5,794 bases of DNA from an uncultured Senegalimassilia sp. (GCA_934661765.1 CAKUJT010000139.1:1-5794); one strand, 5' to 3'; shown: positions 1-5,717, counted from the stretch's first letter. Program-made: numbers and translations. Notes: generated by a model not told the origin, from the sequence alone.

Positions 1-20
1 TGTTCGCCCCTACATGCTCT
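1..20. repeat. Half of a palindromic intergenic repeat (CCCCTACA-type)
   Basis: The first 20 bases match positions 5727-5746 at 19 of 20 positions, in the same orientation. At the right-hand copy the sequence is the 3' half of a hairpin (GGCGAAC/GTTCGCC followed by CCCTACA). Here the window begins inside the hairpin, so only the 3' arm and its constant tail are visible. The remainder, up to position 51, is A/T-rich intergenic DNA with no recognisable signal. Confidence 0.55.
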
Positions 21-51
21 ACAAACAAAAGTACATTTTTTCGACAAACTG

Positions 52-189
52 GGCTCCCCTTGAGGGGAGCTGGCGCCGTAGGCGACTGAGGGGTGGCTCA
101 CCTGCAGAGCAATTGCATCTACTTTGTTGGCTTATAGCTAAAGCAGCCACCCCTCACCCGCTGCGCGGGAGCTCCCCTCAAGGGGAGCC
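52..189. repeat. MITE-like inverted-repeat element, copy 1 (138 bp)
   Basis: The ends, 52-70 and 171-189, are perfect 19-bp inverted repeats, and each end is itself nearly palindromic (GCTCCCCT/AGGGGAGC). Inside them are small hairpins, CGCC-GTA-GGCG at 74-84 and CCCGC-TGC-GCGGG at 157-169. An 11-bp inverted pair at 88-98 and 145-155 brackets a unique core with TGCAGAGC at 103-110. A T-run follows the right end, so that hairpin could also act as a rho-independent terminator. No transposase and no clear target-site duplication are visible. A second copy lies at 3992-4128. Elements of this kind are a dispersed non-autonomous intergenic family in gut Clostridia; that attribution is from general knowledge, not from a search. 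Confidence 0.85.
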
Positions 190-301
190 TTTTTCCTATA
201 TAAAGTAAACCCCATTTCCCCGCGAATGTCAAGCCAGCTCTTTAAATCGCTAAAGCAGGCATGCCACAACCAAGGAACTTTCAAATTTTACAATTCTTGT
301 G

Positions 302-330
302 TTGTATTCCGGCCCCGGGTCGGGTATAAT
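302..330 (+). promoter_or_regulatory. Probable housekeeping (sigma-A type) promoter of the membrane-protein cluster
   Basis: A perfect -10 hexamer TATAAT lies at 325-330. A weaker -35, TTGTAT (302-307, three of six consensus bases), is 17 bp upstream. Transcription would start near 336-338, leaving a leader of about 84 nt before the ATG at 421. The A/T-rich stretch upstream (about 275-300) could serve as an UP-like element. This is the only consensus-grade promoter seen ahead of the three-gene cluster. Confidence 0.65.
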
Positions 331-331
331 A

Positions 332-400
332 GGGGCATAGCGGTATCTGCCCCGCAGACCGCCCACAAGAAAAAATCACGAATCTACGGTATTCTTACCG
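332..400 (+). other. Structured 5' leader with two short hairpins
   Basis: The predicted leader starts with a possible 6-bp stem, GGGGCA (332-337) with TGCCCC (348-353). A second stem, CGGTA-TTCT-TACCG, covers 387-400 and ends just before the AGGAAGGGAG ribosome binding site (403-412). Neither is followed by a T-run, and no known riboswitch class is recognisable. They could influence translation of the first gene, but short stems like these also arise by chance. Confidence 0.25.
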
Positions 401-420
401 CCAGGAAGGGAGTTTTCCCC

Positions 421-663
421 ATGATGAAGAAATCCACGTTCGGTGCTGTGCTGGCCTTTTTCTTTGCTGCTGCCGGTGCCCTGACCGCCGCCGCCCTCTA
501 CCTCTATCACCGCGAGAAGGAGCTGGACGAGTACGAGCGCCTGCTGTTCAGCGATGACGGTGACGATTATGGCGATGATGACGATTTCCAGGACGACACC
601 GTCTACGAAAAGATCCCCGCCCAGCCCGCAGCCGACGCCCCTGACGCCGCTGACGCCGAGTAA
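421..663 (+). CDS. Small single-pass membrane protein with acidic C-terminal tail (80 aa), function unknown
   Basis: The start at 421 is chosen because a strong ribosome binding site, AGGAAGGGAG (403-412), sits 8 nt upstream; an in-frame ATG follows at 424. The reading frame stays open upstream to 226, but that stretch crosses the promoter and is not expected to be translated. The protein has a short basic N-terminus (MMKKS), one hydrophobic Ala/Phe/Leu-rich membrane segment (about residues 7-28), then a charged stretch HREKELDEYER (30-40). The tail is very acidic (Asp-rich at 45-59) and ends in an Ala/Pro/Asp stretch. It does not match a family I can name, and membrane orientation is ambiguous. 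It is the first gene of the cluster, 73 nt ahead of the first pseudo-M23 gene with a partial terminator between them, so it may be made in excess over its neighbours. An envelope role is inferred only from context. Confidence 0.75.
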   Translation: MMKKSTFGAVLAFFFAAAGALTAAALYLYHREKELDEYERLLFSDDGDDYGDDDDFQDDTVYEKIPAQPAADAPDAADAE

Positions 664-678
664 AAACTGAGTCTCTCA

Positions 679-708
679 GCCGGGCGCCGCCTTGTGCGTC
701 CGGCTTTT
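679..708 (+). terminator. Intercistronic hairpin, probable partial terminator/attenuator
   Basis: The sequence shows a 9-bp GC-rich stem, GCCGGGCGC (679-687) with GCGTCCGGC (696-704), containing one G-U pair and an 8-nt loop. It is followed by only four T residues (705-708). It lies 16 nt after the stop of the small membrane protein and 28 nt before the next ATG. The short T-run and the absence of an obvious new promoter before 737 suggest incomplete termination that sets the ratio of the first gene to the two downstream ones. Confidence 0.6.
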
Positions 709-736
709 CCATCGCTACTGCCTATAGGAGAAAACT

Positions 737-1969
737 ATGCGCAAACTGCTGCTCTGGCTTGCTATGGTCATTGCCATGGTCGCGCTGATCTTAGGCGGCA
801 CCGCCGCGTTTCTCTACAGCCGCACCGGCGAAAAAGACCTCCCGCAGGAGGCTGTCACCTTTGGGGACACCGCCCTCACCCCCAACGGGTGGGATTGGAC
901 CATCCCCGTGCTGGGCGACAAAGTAAGCAAGCACTACCAGAGCCCCACCAACCTGACCGTGCAAAAGCTGGGCACCTTTACCGATACCGCGCCCCAGCTG
1001 GTGCTGCCGGATTGGGTCACCCGCGCCGAAGTGACCATCACCGCGCCCGACGGCACGGCCTGGACCGGCGATGCCTCCACCTGCAACACCTATACCTACG
1101 CCGCCAACGGCGACTACCAAATTATCGTAAAAGCCTACCACCAGGAAAACGAGCCCCCCGCCGACGCCCAGGGCTGGTACGCCTACCGCGCCGGGTACAC
1201 CATGTCGATGGCCCCCACCGTGACCCTGAGCAGCGACCGCGCCGCCCAGGGCAGCGTGGTGGCGCTGTATCTCACCGGTATTCTGGATGGTGAGCCGAGC
1301 CTCGAGACCGACCTGGGCACCGTCTGGTTCCGCCGCACCGCCGGCGGCTACATGGGGTATATTCCCATCACCTATAATGCCGAGGGCGGCGACCATACCC
1401 TGCAGCTGACCTGCGGCAGCCTGACCCGCGACCTGACCCTGACCGTGACCAACACCCAGCACAAGACGGTGGAACTGCCCGCCGAGGAAGACGTGGGCGG
1501 GGCTGAGGAGTACCGCAACGCCATCTGGCCGCTGTACACCAACAGCACCGGCCAAAAGCTGTGGAACGGGCTGTTCGTGGCCCCCAGCAGCAGCGCCATC
1601 GCCGTGCACTACGGCGACATCCAGATGCGGGACGGCCAGCGCAGCGGCCAATCCACCGGGCTGACCTACTCCGCCCCCGACAACGAGACCATCACCGCGC
1701 CCCAGAGCGGCACCGTCGTGCTGGCGGATACCCTGACCCTGACCGGCGGCACGGTGGTCATCGACCACGGCTGCGGCGTGAAAAGCTATCTGTTCGGGCT
1801 AAAAACCGTCACCGCCCAGCGCGGCCAGACGATCGAAGCCGGTTCCCCCGTAGGCACGGCGGGCACCGACCATGACCTGATCTTTGAGCTGCGCATCGGC
1901 AGCAAATCGGTAGACCCGGAGCCTGCCATGGCGGGCCGCAGTGGTCTGCAATACCGCGAGTCTGAATAA
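737..1969 (+). CDS. Membrane-anchored extracellular protein with Ig-like domains and a degenerate LytM/M23 domain (410 aa)
   Basis: The ATG at 737 has AGGAG (726-730) 6 nt upstream. Residues 1-3 are basic and 4-27 form a signal anchor, placing the rest outside the cell. After a conserved patch near 40-60 come a PKD/Ig-like region (about 85-158, with the Y-x-Y-x-x-x-x-G-x-Y strand pattern near 119-127), an Ig-like domain typical of the region before M23 domains (about 160-238), and a linker. A LytM/peptidase M23-like fold follows (about 305-395, with VIDHG at 341-345 and SVDP at 391-394). In active M23 enzymes the pattern is HxGxD, YAHL and HLHFE. Here the equivalent positions read S306-T-G-L-T310, F-G354-L, and D380-L-I382-F-E384, so all metal and catalytic residues appear lost. 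It is colinear with the next gene, a paralogue. It probably acts as a binding or regulatory protein at the cell wall rather than a peptidase. The fold call is confident; the function is inferred. Confidence 0.85.
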   Translation: MRKLLLWLAMVIAMVALILGGTAAFLYSRTGEKDLPQEAVTFGDTALTPNGWDWTIPVLGDKVSKHYQSPTNLTVQKLGTFTDTAPQLVLPDWVTRAEVTITAPDGTAWTGDASTCNTYTYAANGDYQIIVKAYHQENEPPADAQGWYAYRAGYTMSMAPTVTLSSDRAAQGSVVALYLTGILDGEPSLETDLGTVWFRRTAGGYMGYIPITYNAEGGDHTLQLTCGSLTRDLTLTVTNTQHKTVELPAEEDVGGAEEYRNAIWPLYTNSTGQKLWNGLFVAPSSSAIAVHYGDIQMRDGQRSGQSTGLTYSAPDNETITAPQSGTVVLADTLTLTGGTVVIDHGCGVKSYLFGLKTVTAQRGQTIEAGSPVGTAGTDHDLIFELRIGSKSVDPEPAMAGRSGLQYRESE

Positions 1970-2055
1970 ATTTTTCATTGGGTACAGCCCGGCCCCGGCT
2001 GCCGCCTGTTTTTCCACGATGGGGCAACACCAAGAGGATTTTGGGAAGAGTACAG

Positions 2056-3930
2056 ATGAGCAAGAAAAACGACAACATCCCGGCCCAGGCCGCGCCGGAT
2101 ACTGCCCCCCAGGCAGCCCCGCAGCCCGCAGCCGCGCCCCCAGCGGAGACCGCGCCGGCGGAAGAAGCCGTCGCTACGGCCGCTGCCGAGGATGCCCCCG
2201 CCGAACCGGCAGGGGAGAGCGAAGCGGAACCTGCTGAAGAAGCGGCAGACGCCGCCCCCGAAGCGCCGGAAGCACCCGAGGAAGCCCCCGCCGAAGAAGG
2301 CGAACCCGAAGCAGAGCCGGAAACGCCTGCTGAGGACAGCATCCCCACCGATGAGGAAACCCCTGCGGAGGAGGATGCCCCCGCAGAGGCCCCCACGGAG
2401 GAGGCCGCAGCTGACGAAGACGCCGCCTTGGATGCCGCCGAGACCGACGAGGAGACTGTGGAGCTGCCGCCCATCGATGAAAAGCGCCTGCTGGACATGA
2501 CCCGCACGGTGCAGCTCTCGGTGGAGCAGATCACCGCCAACATGGATATTCCCGCCGGGGAGGATACCGACACTTCGTCCGACGACGATGCGGCGGAGGA
2601 TGACACCCCCGCCACCGTGGGGGATGTTGTGCGCAGCGGCGTGACCGGCATGGCCAGATGGCTGCTGCTGGTGGTGGTGTTTGTGCTGGTGGTGGCCGGT
2701 ATCGGCGTGGCCTACCTGTACCGCAGCGCCACCCCCGATATGCTGCCTTCCATCCGCGTGACCTTCGCCGGGCAGACGCTGGAGCCTTCGGCCTACAAGT
2801 GGCATGTGCCGGTCATCGGCAACTGGTTCAAGCGTACCTACGCCGAAACTTATAGTTCCGTACCCGCTGTGCTGGAGGACCCCATCTCCACGCTGTCGCC
2901 GGATATTACGATCAGCTCCATCAACTACGCCACCCAGCTGACCGTGACCGACGCCGACAAGGAGACCGTGTTCGAGGGTACGCTGTCGGAGTTCAGCAGC
3001 TATTGCTTTGACGAGACCGGCACCTACACCGCCAAGCTGGTGGCCAGCGTTACCGGCTCCCGCGCAGCAGGCGCCGCCGACATCACCGGCTCCGAGACCT
3101 GGCTGTTCACCTTCGACATTGCCATCGAGCCGTCCGTTTATTTAAGCGAGAATACCATCCAGCAGGGCGGCGTGGCCGCCATCCGTGTGACCGGCAGTTA
3201 CGAGGACGACGCCCCCACCCTGACCACCACGCTGAAAAATCAGGGCTTTATCCAGTCCTCCAACGGCTGGGTGTGCTACCTGCCCATCCCCTGGAACGCA
3301 GCCTTAGGCACCGAGACCATCGACGTGCAGGTGGGCCGCTACTCCACCACACTGTACTTGAAAGTCACCGACGGCGGGTTTAACTACAAGGATTACTCCT
3401 CGCAGTCCCAGCGCGCCGCGCTCTACATCGGGCAGGACGATGCCCCCGCCAAGGTCAGCAAGCTGTTCACCGCAGCGCCCACCGGCATCAGCTGGGCGGA
3501 CGCCGGGTTCGTGCAGCCGTTCCTCAACCGCCTCAACACCACGCTGACCTTCGGCGCGACCGAGTATGTGGGCCGCCGCTACAGCGAGCGCAGCGCCAAC
3601 ACCGGCGCAGGCGGCCGCACCAGTACCAACGTAATTTTGTCCACCACCCGCGGTGAGCTGGTCATTGCCCCCGCCAGCGGCAAGATCGACCTGGCCGAGG
3701 ACCTGGGCGGCGACTACGGAATTACGCTGGTCATCGACCACGGCGCGGGCGTGCGCACGATCTTCTACGGGCTGAGCGACATCGACATCAAGGCCGGGCA
3801 GCAGGTCAAGCAGGGCCAGACCCTTGCCACCTGCGGCAAGACCACCGTTGTGGAAATGCGCATCGGCACCGTCCCCATCGACCCCATCGCCGTCTGGCGC
3901 GGCCAGTGCAACGGGTTGAAGTATTATTGA
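2056..3930 (+). CDS. Bitopic membrane protein: long acidic cytoplasmic domain plus extracellular Ig-like and degenerate LytM/M23 domains (624 aa)
   Basis: The start at 2056 is preferred over an in-frame TTG at 1978 because GGGAAGAG (2043-2050) lies 5 nt upstream and the extra 26 residues run through intergenic sequence. Residues 1-195 are rich in Ala, Pro, Glu and Asp, with PAEE-like runs, and are probably disordered in the cytoplasm; 138-165 is less repetitive and may be a short helix. A membrane segment covers about 201-222. Outside are a conserved patch (234-262), a PKD/Ig-like domain (about 282-357, SYCFDETGTY at 315-324), an Ig-like domain (about 358-438) and a LytM-like domain (about 520-610, VIDHG at 559-563). 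The M23 residues are replaced: S523 and I527 at the HxGxD positions, G572 for the YAHL histidine, T596 and V598 for HLH. It shares order and motifs with the upstream protein, including a C-terminal GL-x-Y. An 86-nt gap separates the two genes, so they are probably cotranscribed. A role as envelope scaffold or signalling protein is inferred. Confidence 0.85.
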   Translation: MSKKNDNIPAQAAPDTAPQAAPQPAAAPPAETAPAEEAVATAAAEDAPAEPAGESEAEPAEEAADAAPEAPEAPEEAPAEEGEPEAEPETPAEDSIPTDEETPAEEDAPAEAPTEEAAADEDAALDAAETDEETVELPPIDEKRLLDMTRTVQLSVEQITANMDIPAGEDTDTSSDDDAAEDDTPATVGDVVRSGVTGMARWLLLVVVFVLVVAGIGVAYLYRSATPDMLPSIRVTFAGQTLEPSAYKWHVPVIGNWFKRTYAETYSSVPAVLEDPISTLSPDITISSINYATQLTVTDADKETVFEGTLSEFSSYCFDETGTYTAKLVASVTGSRAAGAADITGSETWLFTFDIAIEPSVYLSENTIQQGGVAAIRVTGSYEDDAPTLTTTLKNQGFIQSSNGWVCYLPIPWNAALGTETIDVQVGRYSTTLYLKVTDGGFNYKDYSSQSQRAALYIGQDDAPAKVSKLFTAAPTGISWADAGFVQPFLNRLNTTLTFGATEYVGRRYSERSANTGAGGRTSTNVILSTTRGELVIAPASGKIDLAEDLGGDYGITLVIDHGAGVRTIFYGLSDIDIKAGQQVKQGQTLATCGKTTVVEMRIGTVPIDPIAVWRGQCNGLKYY

Positions 3931-3946
3931 TTTAACAAGTGGTTAA

Positions 3947-3980
3947 AGCCATCTGCCTTCGGGCAGGTGGCTTTTTGTTT
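3947..3980 (+). terminator. Strong rho-independent terminator with UUCG tetraloop
   Basis: An 11-bp stem, AGCCATCTGCC (3947-3957) with GGCAGGTGGCT (3962-3972), has one G-U pair and closes on a C(UUCG)G tetraloop. It is followed by a run of five T residues (3972-3976) and a T-rich tail. Flanking A residues (3945-3946) can extend the stem into the T-run. It lies 16 nt after the stop of the second pseudo-M23 gene and ends that transcription unit. Confidence 0.93.
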
Positions 3981-3991
3981 GCCCGATAAAA

Positions 3992-4128
3992 GGCTCCCCT
4001 GGAGGGGAGCTCCCGCGCAGCGGGTGAGGGGTGGCTCGCGTGCAGAGTAATTGCATCTACACAAATACTGCTGGCTAAAGTAGCCACCCCTCAGTCGGCT
4101 CCGCCGCCAGCTCCCCTCCAGGGGAGCC
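3992..4128. repeat. MITE-like inverted-repeat element, copy 2 (137 bp)
   Basis: This copy has near-palindromic ends (GGCTCCCCT... and ...AGGGGAGCC) in inverted orientation. The left arm (3992-4036) is the reverse complement of copy 1's right arm (145-189) at 44 of 45 positions. The right arm (4082-4128) is the reverse complement of copy 1's left arm (52-98) at 43 of 47. The core TGCAGAGTAATTGCATCTAC (4041-4060), however, matches copy 1 (103-122) at 19 of 20 positions in the same orientation. Flanking AAAA on the left and TTTT on the right make both terminal hairpins look like terminators, one on each strand. The element ends 65 nt before the dpaA start. Confidence 0.87.
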
Positions 4129-4133
4129 TTTTG

Positions 4134-4163
4134 CACCATCCGCCTCAATCCAAGCATACTATG
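4134..4163 (+). promoter_or_regulatory. Candidate sigma-K-like (sporulation) promoter of dpaAB
   Basis: CATACTATG at 4155-4163 fits the sigma-K -10 pattern CATAnnnTA at all but the last base; GCATACTAT also resembles a sigma-E -10. CACC at 4134-4137, 17 bp upstream, fits the sigma-K -35 (mACm). Transcription would begin near 4170, about 24 nt before the dpaA ATG. In Bacillus subtilis the dipicolinate synthase operon is transcribed by sigma-K in the mother cell, which supports the assignment. A weak sigma-A reading (TTGCAC at 4131-4136, 18 bp, CATACT at 4155-4160) cannot be excluded. Confidence 0.5.
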
Positions 4164-4193
4164 GCGAAAGCACACCCAAAGGGGGAACAGCCT

Positions 4194-4991
4194 ATGAAAA
4201 CCTTTTGCGTGGTGGGGCATGATGCCCGCCAGCGGGCGGCGGCGCAGACTTTGCAGGCCGCGGGGTTCCGCATCATCGGGCCGGAGGCCGCCTGCCAGGC
4301 CGATTTTGTCCTGCTGCCCATGTCCCAGGAACGTGTCAGCGATGCCGTCGCCCGCACCCTGCAGGGGGTGCGCCCCGGCACCCTGCTGCTGGCCGGACGC
4401 CCCGGCTCACCCATCCAGGCCGCCGCCCGGCAGGCCAGTCTGCCGCTGCTGGACTACTTCCAGCGGCCCGAGCTGGAATGTTTAAACGCCGTGCCCACCG
4501 CAGAGGGCTGCCTTGCCCTGCTGCTGCAATTGCGCCGCCGCACCATCTGGGAAAGCGACTTCCTGGTTCTCGGCTACGGGCGCATCGGCCGGGCGGTAGC
4601 GCGGCGGCTGGACCTGCTGGGCGGGCATACCACCGTTGCCGCCCGCAATGCCGTGCAGCGGGCCAACGCCCGGTGTGCCGGGCACCGCGCCGCCCCGCTG
4701 GACCGCCTGCCCGTACTGCTGGCAAAGCATGATACCGTCATCAACACCATCCCCGCGCCGGTGCTGCCCCGCAAAATGCTGGAAAAGCTGCCCCGCGGGG
4801 CGCTGGTCATCGACCTGGCCAGCCTGCCCGGCGGCACCGACTTTGACGCCGCCGAAGCCCTGGGCATCCGGGCCGAGCACGCCCTGGCCCTGCCCGGCAA
4901 GTGCGCCCCCGATACCGCCGGGGCGCTCATCGCCCAAACCGTACTGACCATCCTGCAAGAAAGAGGTGATCTGCATGACGAACCGGCCTGA
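4194..4991 (+). CDS. dpaA: Dipicolinate synthase subunit A (DpaA/SpoVFA), 265 aa
   Basis: DpaA is the NAD(P)H-binding subunit of dipicolinate synthase, which makes dipicolinic acid from the dihydrodipicolinate-level intermediate of lysine synthesis for loading into endospores. The start at 4194 has AAAGGGGGAA (4178-4187) 6 nt upstream; upstream in-frame ATGs at 4131 and 4161 lack a good binding site. Residues 1-115 form the N-terminal domain (VVGHDARQ near the start; NAVPTAEG at 98-105, a family motif). A Rossmann fold follows with LGYGRIGRAVARRL at 126-139 (GxGxxG at 127-132), then NTIPAPVL (184-191), VIDLASLPGG (205-214) and LPGKCAPDTAG (233-243). At 265 residues it is somewhat shorter than the roughly 300-residue Bacillus protein but has no visible internal break. 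It overlaps dpaB by 17 nt, suggesting translational coupling. Identity is confident; activity in this strain is inferred. Confidence 0.93.
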   Translation: MKTFCVVGHDARQRAAAQTLQAAGFRIIGPEAACQADFVLLPMSQERVSDAVARTLQGVRPGTLLLAGRPGSPIQAAARQASLPLLDYFQRPELECLNAVPTAEGCLALLLQLRRRTIWESDFLVLGYGRIGRAVARRLDLLGGHTTVAARNAVQRANARCAGHRAAPLDRLPVLLAKHDTVINTIPAPVLPRKMLEKLPRGALVIDLASLPGGTDFDAAEALGIRAEHALALPGKCAPDTAGALIAQTVLTILQERGDLHDEPA

Positions 4992-5562
4992 CGGCCCGCG
5001 TACCGTCGCCTTTGCTTTGTGCGGCAGCTTTTGCAGCTTTTCGGCTGTGCTGCCGCAGGTCCGCCGCCTGCGCGCGCTGGGCTGGCGGGTGCTGCCCATT
5101 TTAAGCTGCAGCGCCGCCGCGCTTGATACCCGCTTCGGCACCGCCGAAAATCTGCGCGACCAGCTGCGGGAGCTGACCGGCGAAACGCCGCTGACCACCT
5201 TGCAGCAGGTCGAGCCGCTTGGCCCCAAAGGGCTGGCACAGGCGCTGGTCATTGCCCCGGCCACCGGCACCACGATGGCGATGCTGGCGGCGGGCATCAG
5301 CGCCACCCCGGTCACGCTGGCCGCCAAAAGCCTGCTGCGCGGCGGGCGGCCTGTTATTGTGGCACCATCTACCAACGATGCACTCTCGGGCAGCGCACCC
5401 GCCATTGCACAGCTGCTGCAGCGCCGCCATTACTACTTTGTGCCCTTTGGGCAGGACGACAGCTACAAAAAGCCGTGCAGCATCAAAAGCGATTTCACCC
5501 TCATCCCCGACACGCTGGAAAGCGCCCTGCGCGGCGTGCAGCTGCAGCCGCTGCTGCTGTAA
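4975..5562 (+). CDS. dpaB: Dipicolinate synthase subunit B (DpaB/SpoVFB), flavoprotein family, 195 aa
   Basis: DpaB is the flavoprotein-like partner of DpaA in dipicolinate synthase, acting in the mother cell of the developing spore. The ATG at 4975 is chosen over an in-frame GTG at 4966 because AGAGGTGA (4962-4969) lies 5 nt upstream and contains that GTG. Family motifs are clear: FALCGSFCSFS (13-23, the flavin-binding N-terminal loop), IAPATGTTMAMLAAGI (93-108), the conserved VIVAPSTNDALS (127-138), and FVPFGQDDSYKKP (155-167) near the C-terminus. The length matches the usual 195-200 residues. It overlaps the end of dpaA by 17 nt, so the pair is cotranscribed and probably made in equal amounts. 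Unlike the Bacillus operon, no asd, dapG or dapA follows; the next 230 nt are non-coding repeats. No strong terminator is seen directly after the stop. Confidence 0.93.
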   Translation: MTNRPDGPRTVAFALCGSFCSFSAVLPQVRRLRALGWRVLPILSCSAAALDTRFGTAENLRDQLRELTGETPLTTLQQVEPLGPKGLAQALVIAPATGTTMAMLAAGISATPVTLAAKSLLRGGRPVIVAPSTNDALSGSAPAIAQLLQRRHYYFVPFGQDDSYKKPCSIKSDFTLIPDTLESALRGVQLQPLLL

Positions 5563-5607
5563 TGCGCACGGATGCAAGCACATATATAATAAATAATTCA
5601 AGTTCTT

Positions 5608-5688
5608 ACGGGCGGATATGGAATCCGCCCCTACGGGTCGGCACAGTATTTACCTTGCGCCGTAGGGGCCGATTCTATATCGGCCCGT
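5608..5688. repeat. Double-hairpin palindromic repeat (CCCCTACGG inverted pair)
   Basis: Two hairpins share one design, an 8-bp stem and 5-nt loop: GGGCGGAT-ATGGA-ATCCGCCC (5610-5630) and GGGCCGAT-TCTAT-ATCGGCCC (5666-5686). They are joined by a perfect 9-bp inverted pair, CCCCTACGG (5628-5636) and CCGTAGGGG (5660-5668), and the outer ends ACGGGC/GCCCGT are also inverted. The unit is therefore an 81-bp symmetrical element. It lies 45 nt after dpaB and could help end that transcript, although no T-run follows. No reading frame in it looks real. Confidence 0.75.
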
Positions 5689-5717
5689 GGATATTTGCGG
5701 CAGCATACGGTTCAGTT

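Noticed and set aside
14..208. Open frame across repeat copy 1 (contains APLEGSWRRRRLRGG)
   Set aside because: It is a translation of the inverted repeat, with no ribosome binding site. The same peptide pattern appears on the minus strand at copy 2, as expected from the repeat and not from a gene.
226..420. N-terminal extension of the small membrane protein
   Set aside because: It would run through the TATAAT promoter and leader; the strong ribosome binding site and membrane segment fit the start at 421.
791..1768. 325-residue minus-strand open frame opposite the first pseudo-M23 gene
   Set aside because: Its composition is Gly/Ala/Val/His-rich with no domain pattern, and it lies antisense to a gene with a recognisable fold.
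737..1969. Active M23 endopeptidase
   Set aside because: The HxGxD, YAHL and HLHFE residues are all substituted by hand alignment, so hydrolase activity is not supported.
1986..2017. Possible terminator between the two pseudo-M23 genes
   Set aside because: The best stem (AGCC/GGCT) is only 4 bp, and the T-run begins about 8 nt later, so it is too weak to call.
1809..2805. Long minus-strand Ser/Ala- and Gly-rich open frames opposite the acidic tail
   Set aside because: They are mirror images of the Ala/Pro/Glu-rich low-complexity coding region; high GC suppresses stop codons there.
3924..4220. Minus-strand open frame across repeat copy 2 and the terminator
   Set aside because: It is a translation of the repeat arms (APLEGSWRRSRLRGG) plus the UUCG terminator and has no supporting signals.
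4482..5405. Minus-strand open frames opposite dpaA/dpaB
   Set aside because: They are shadows of two clearly identified genes and have no ribosome binding site or domain.
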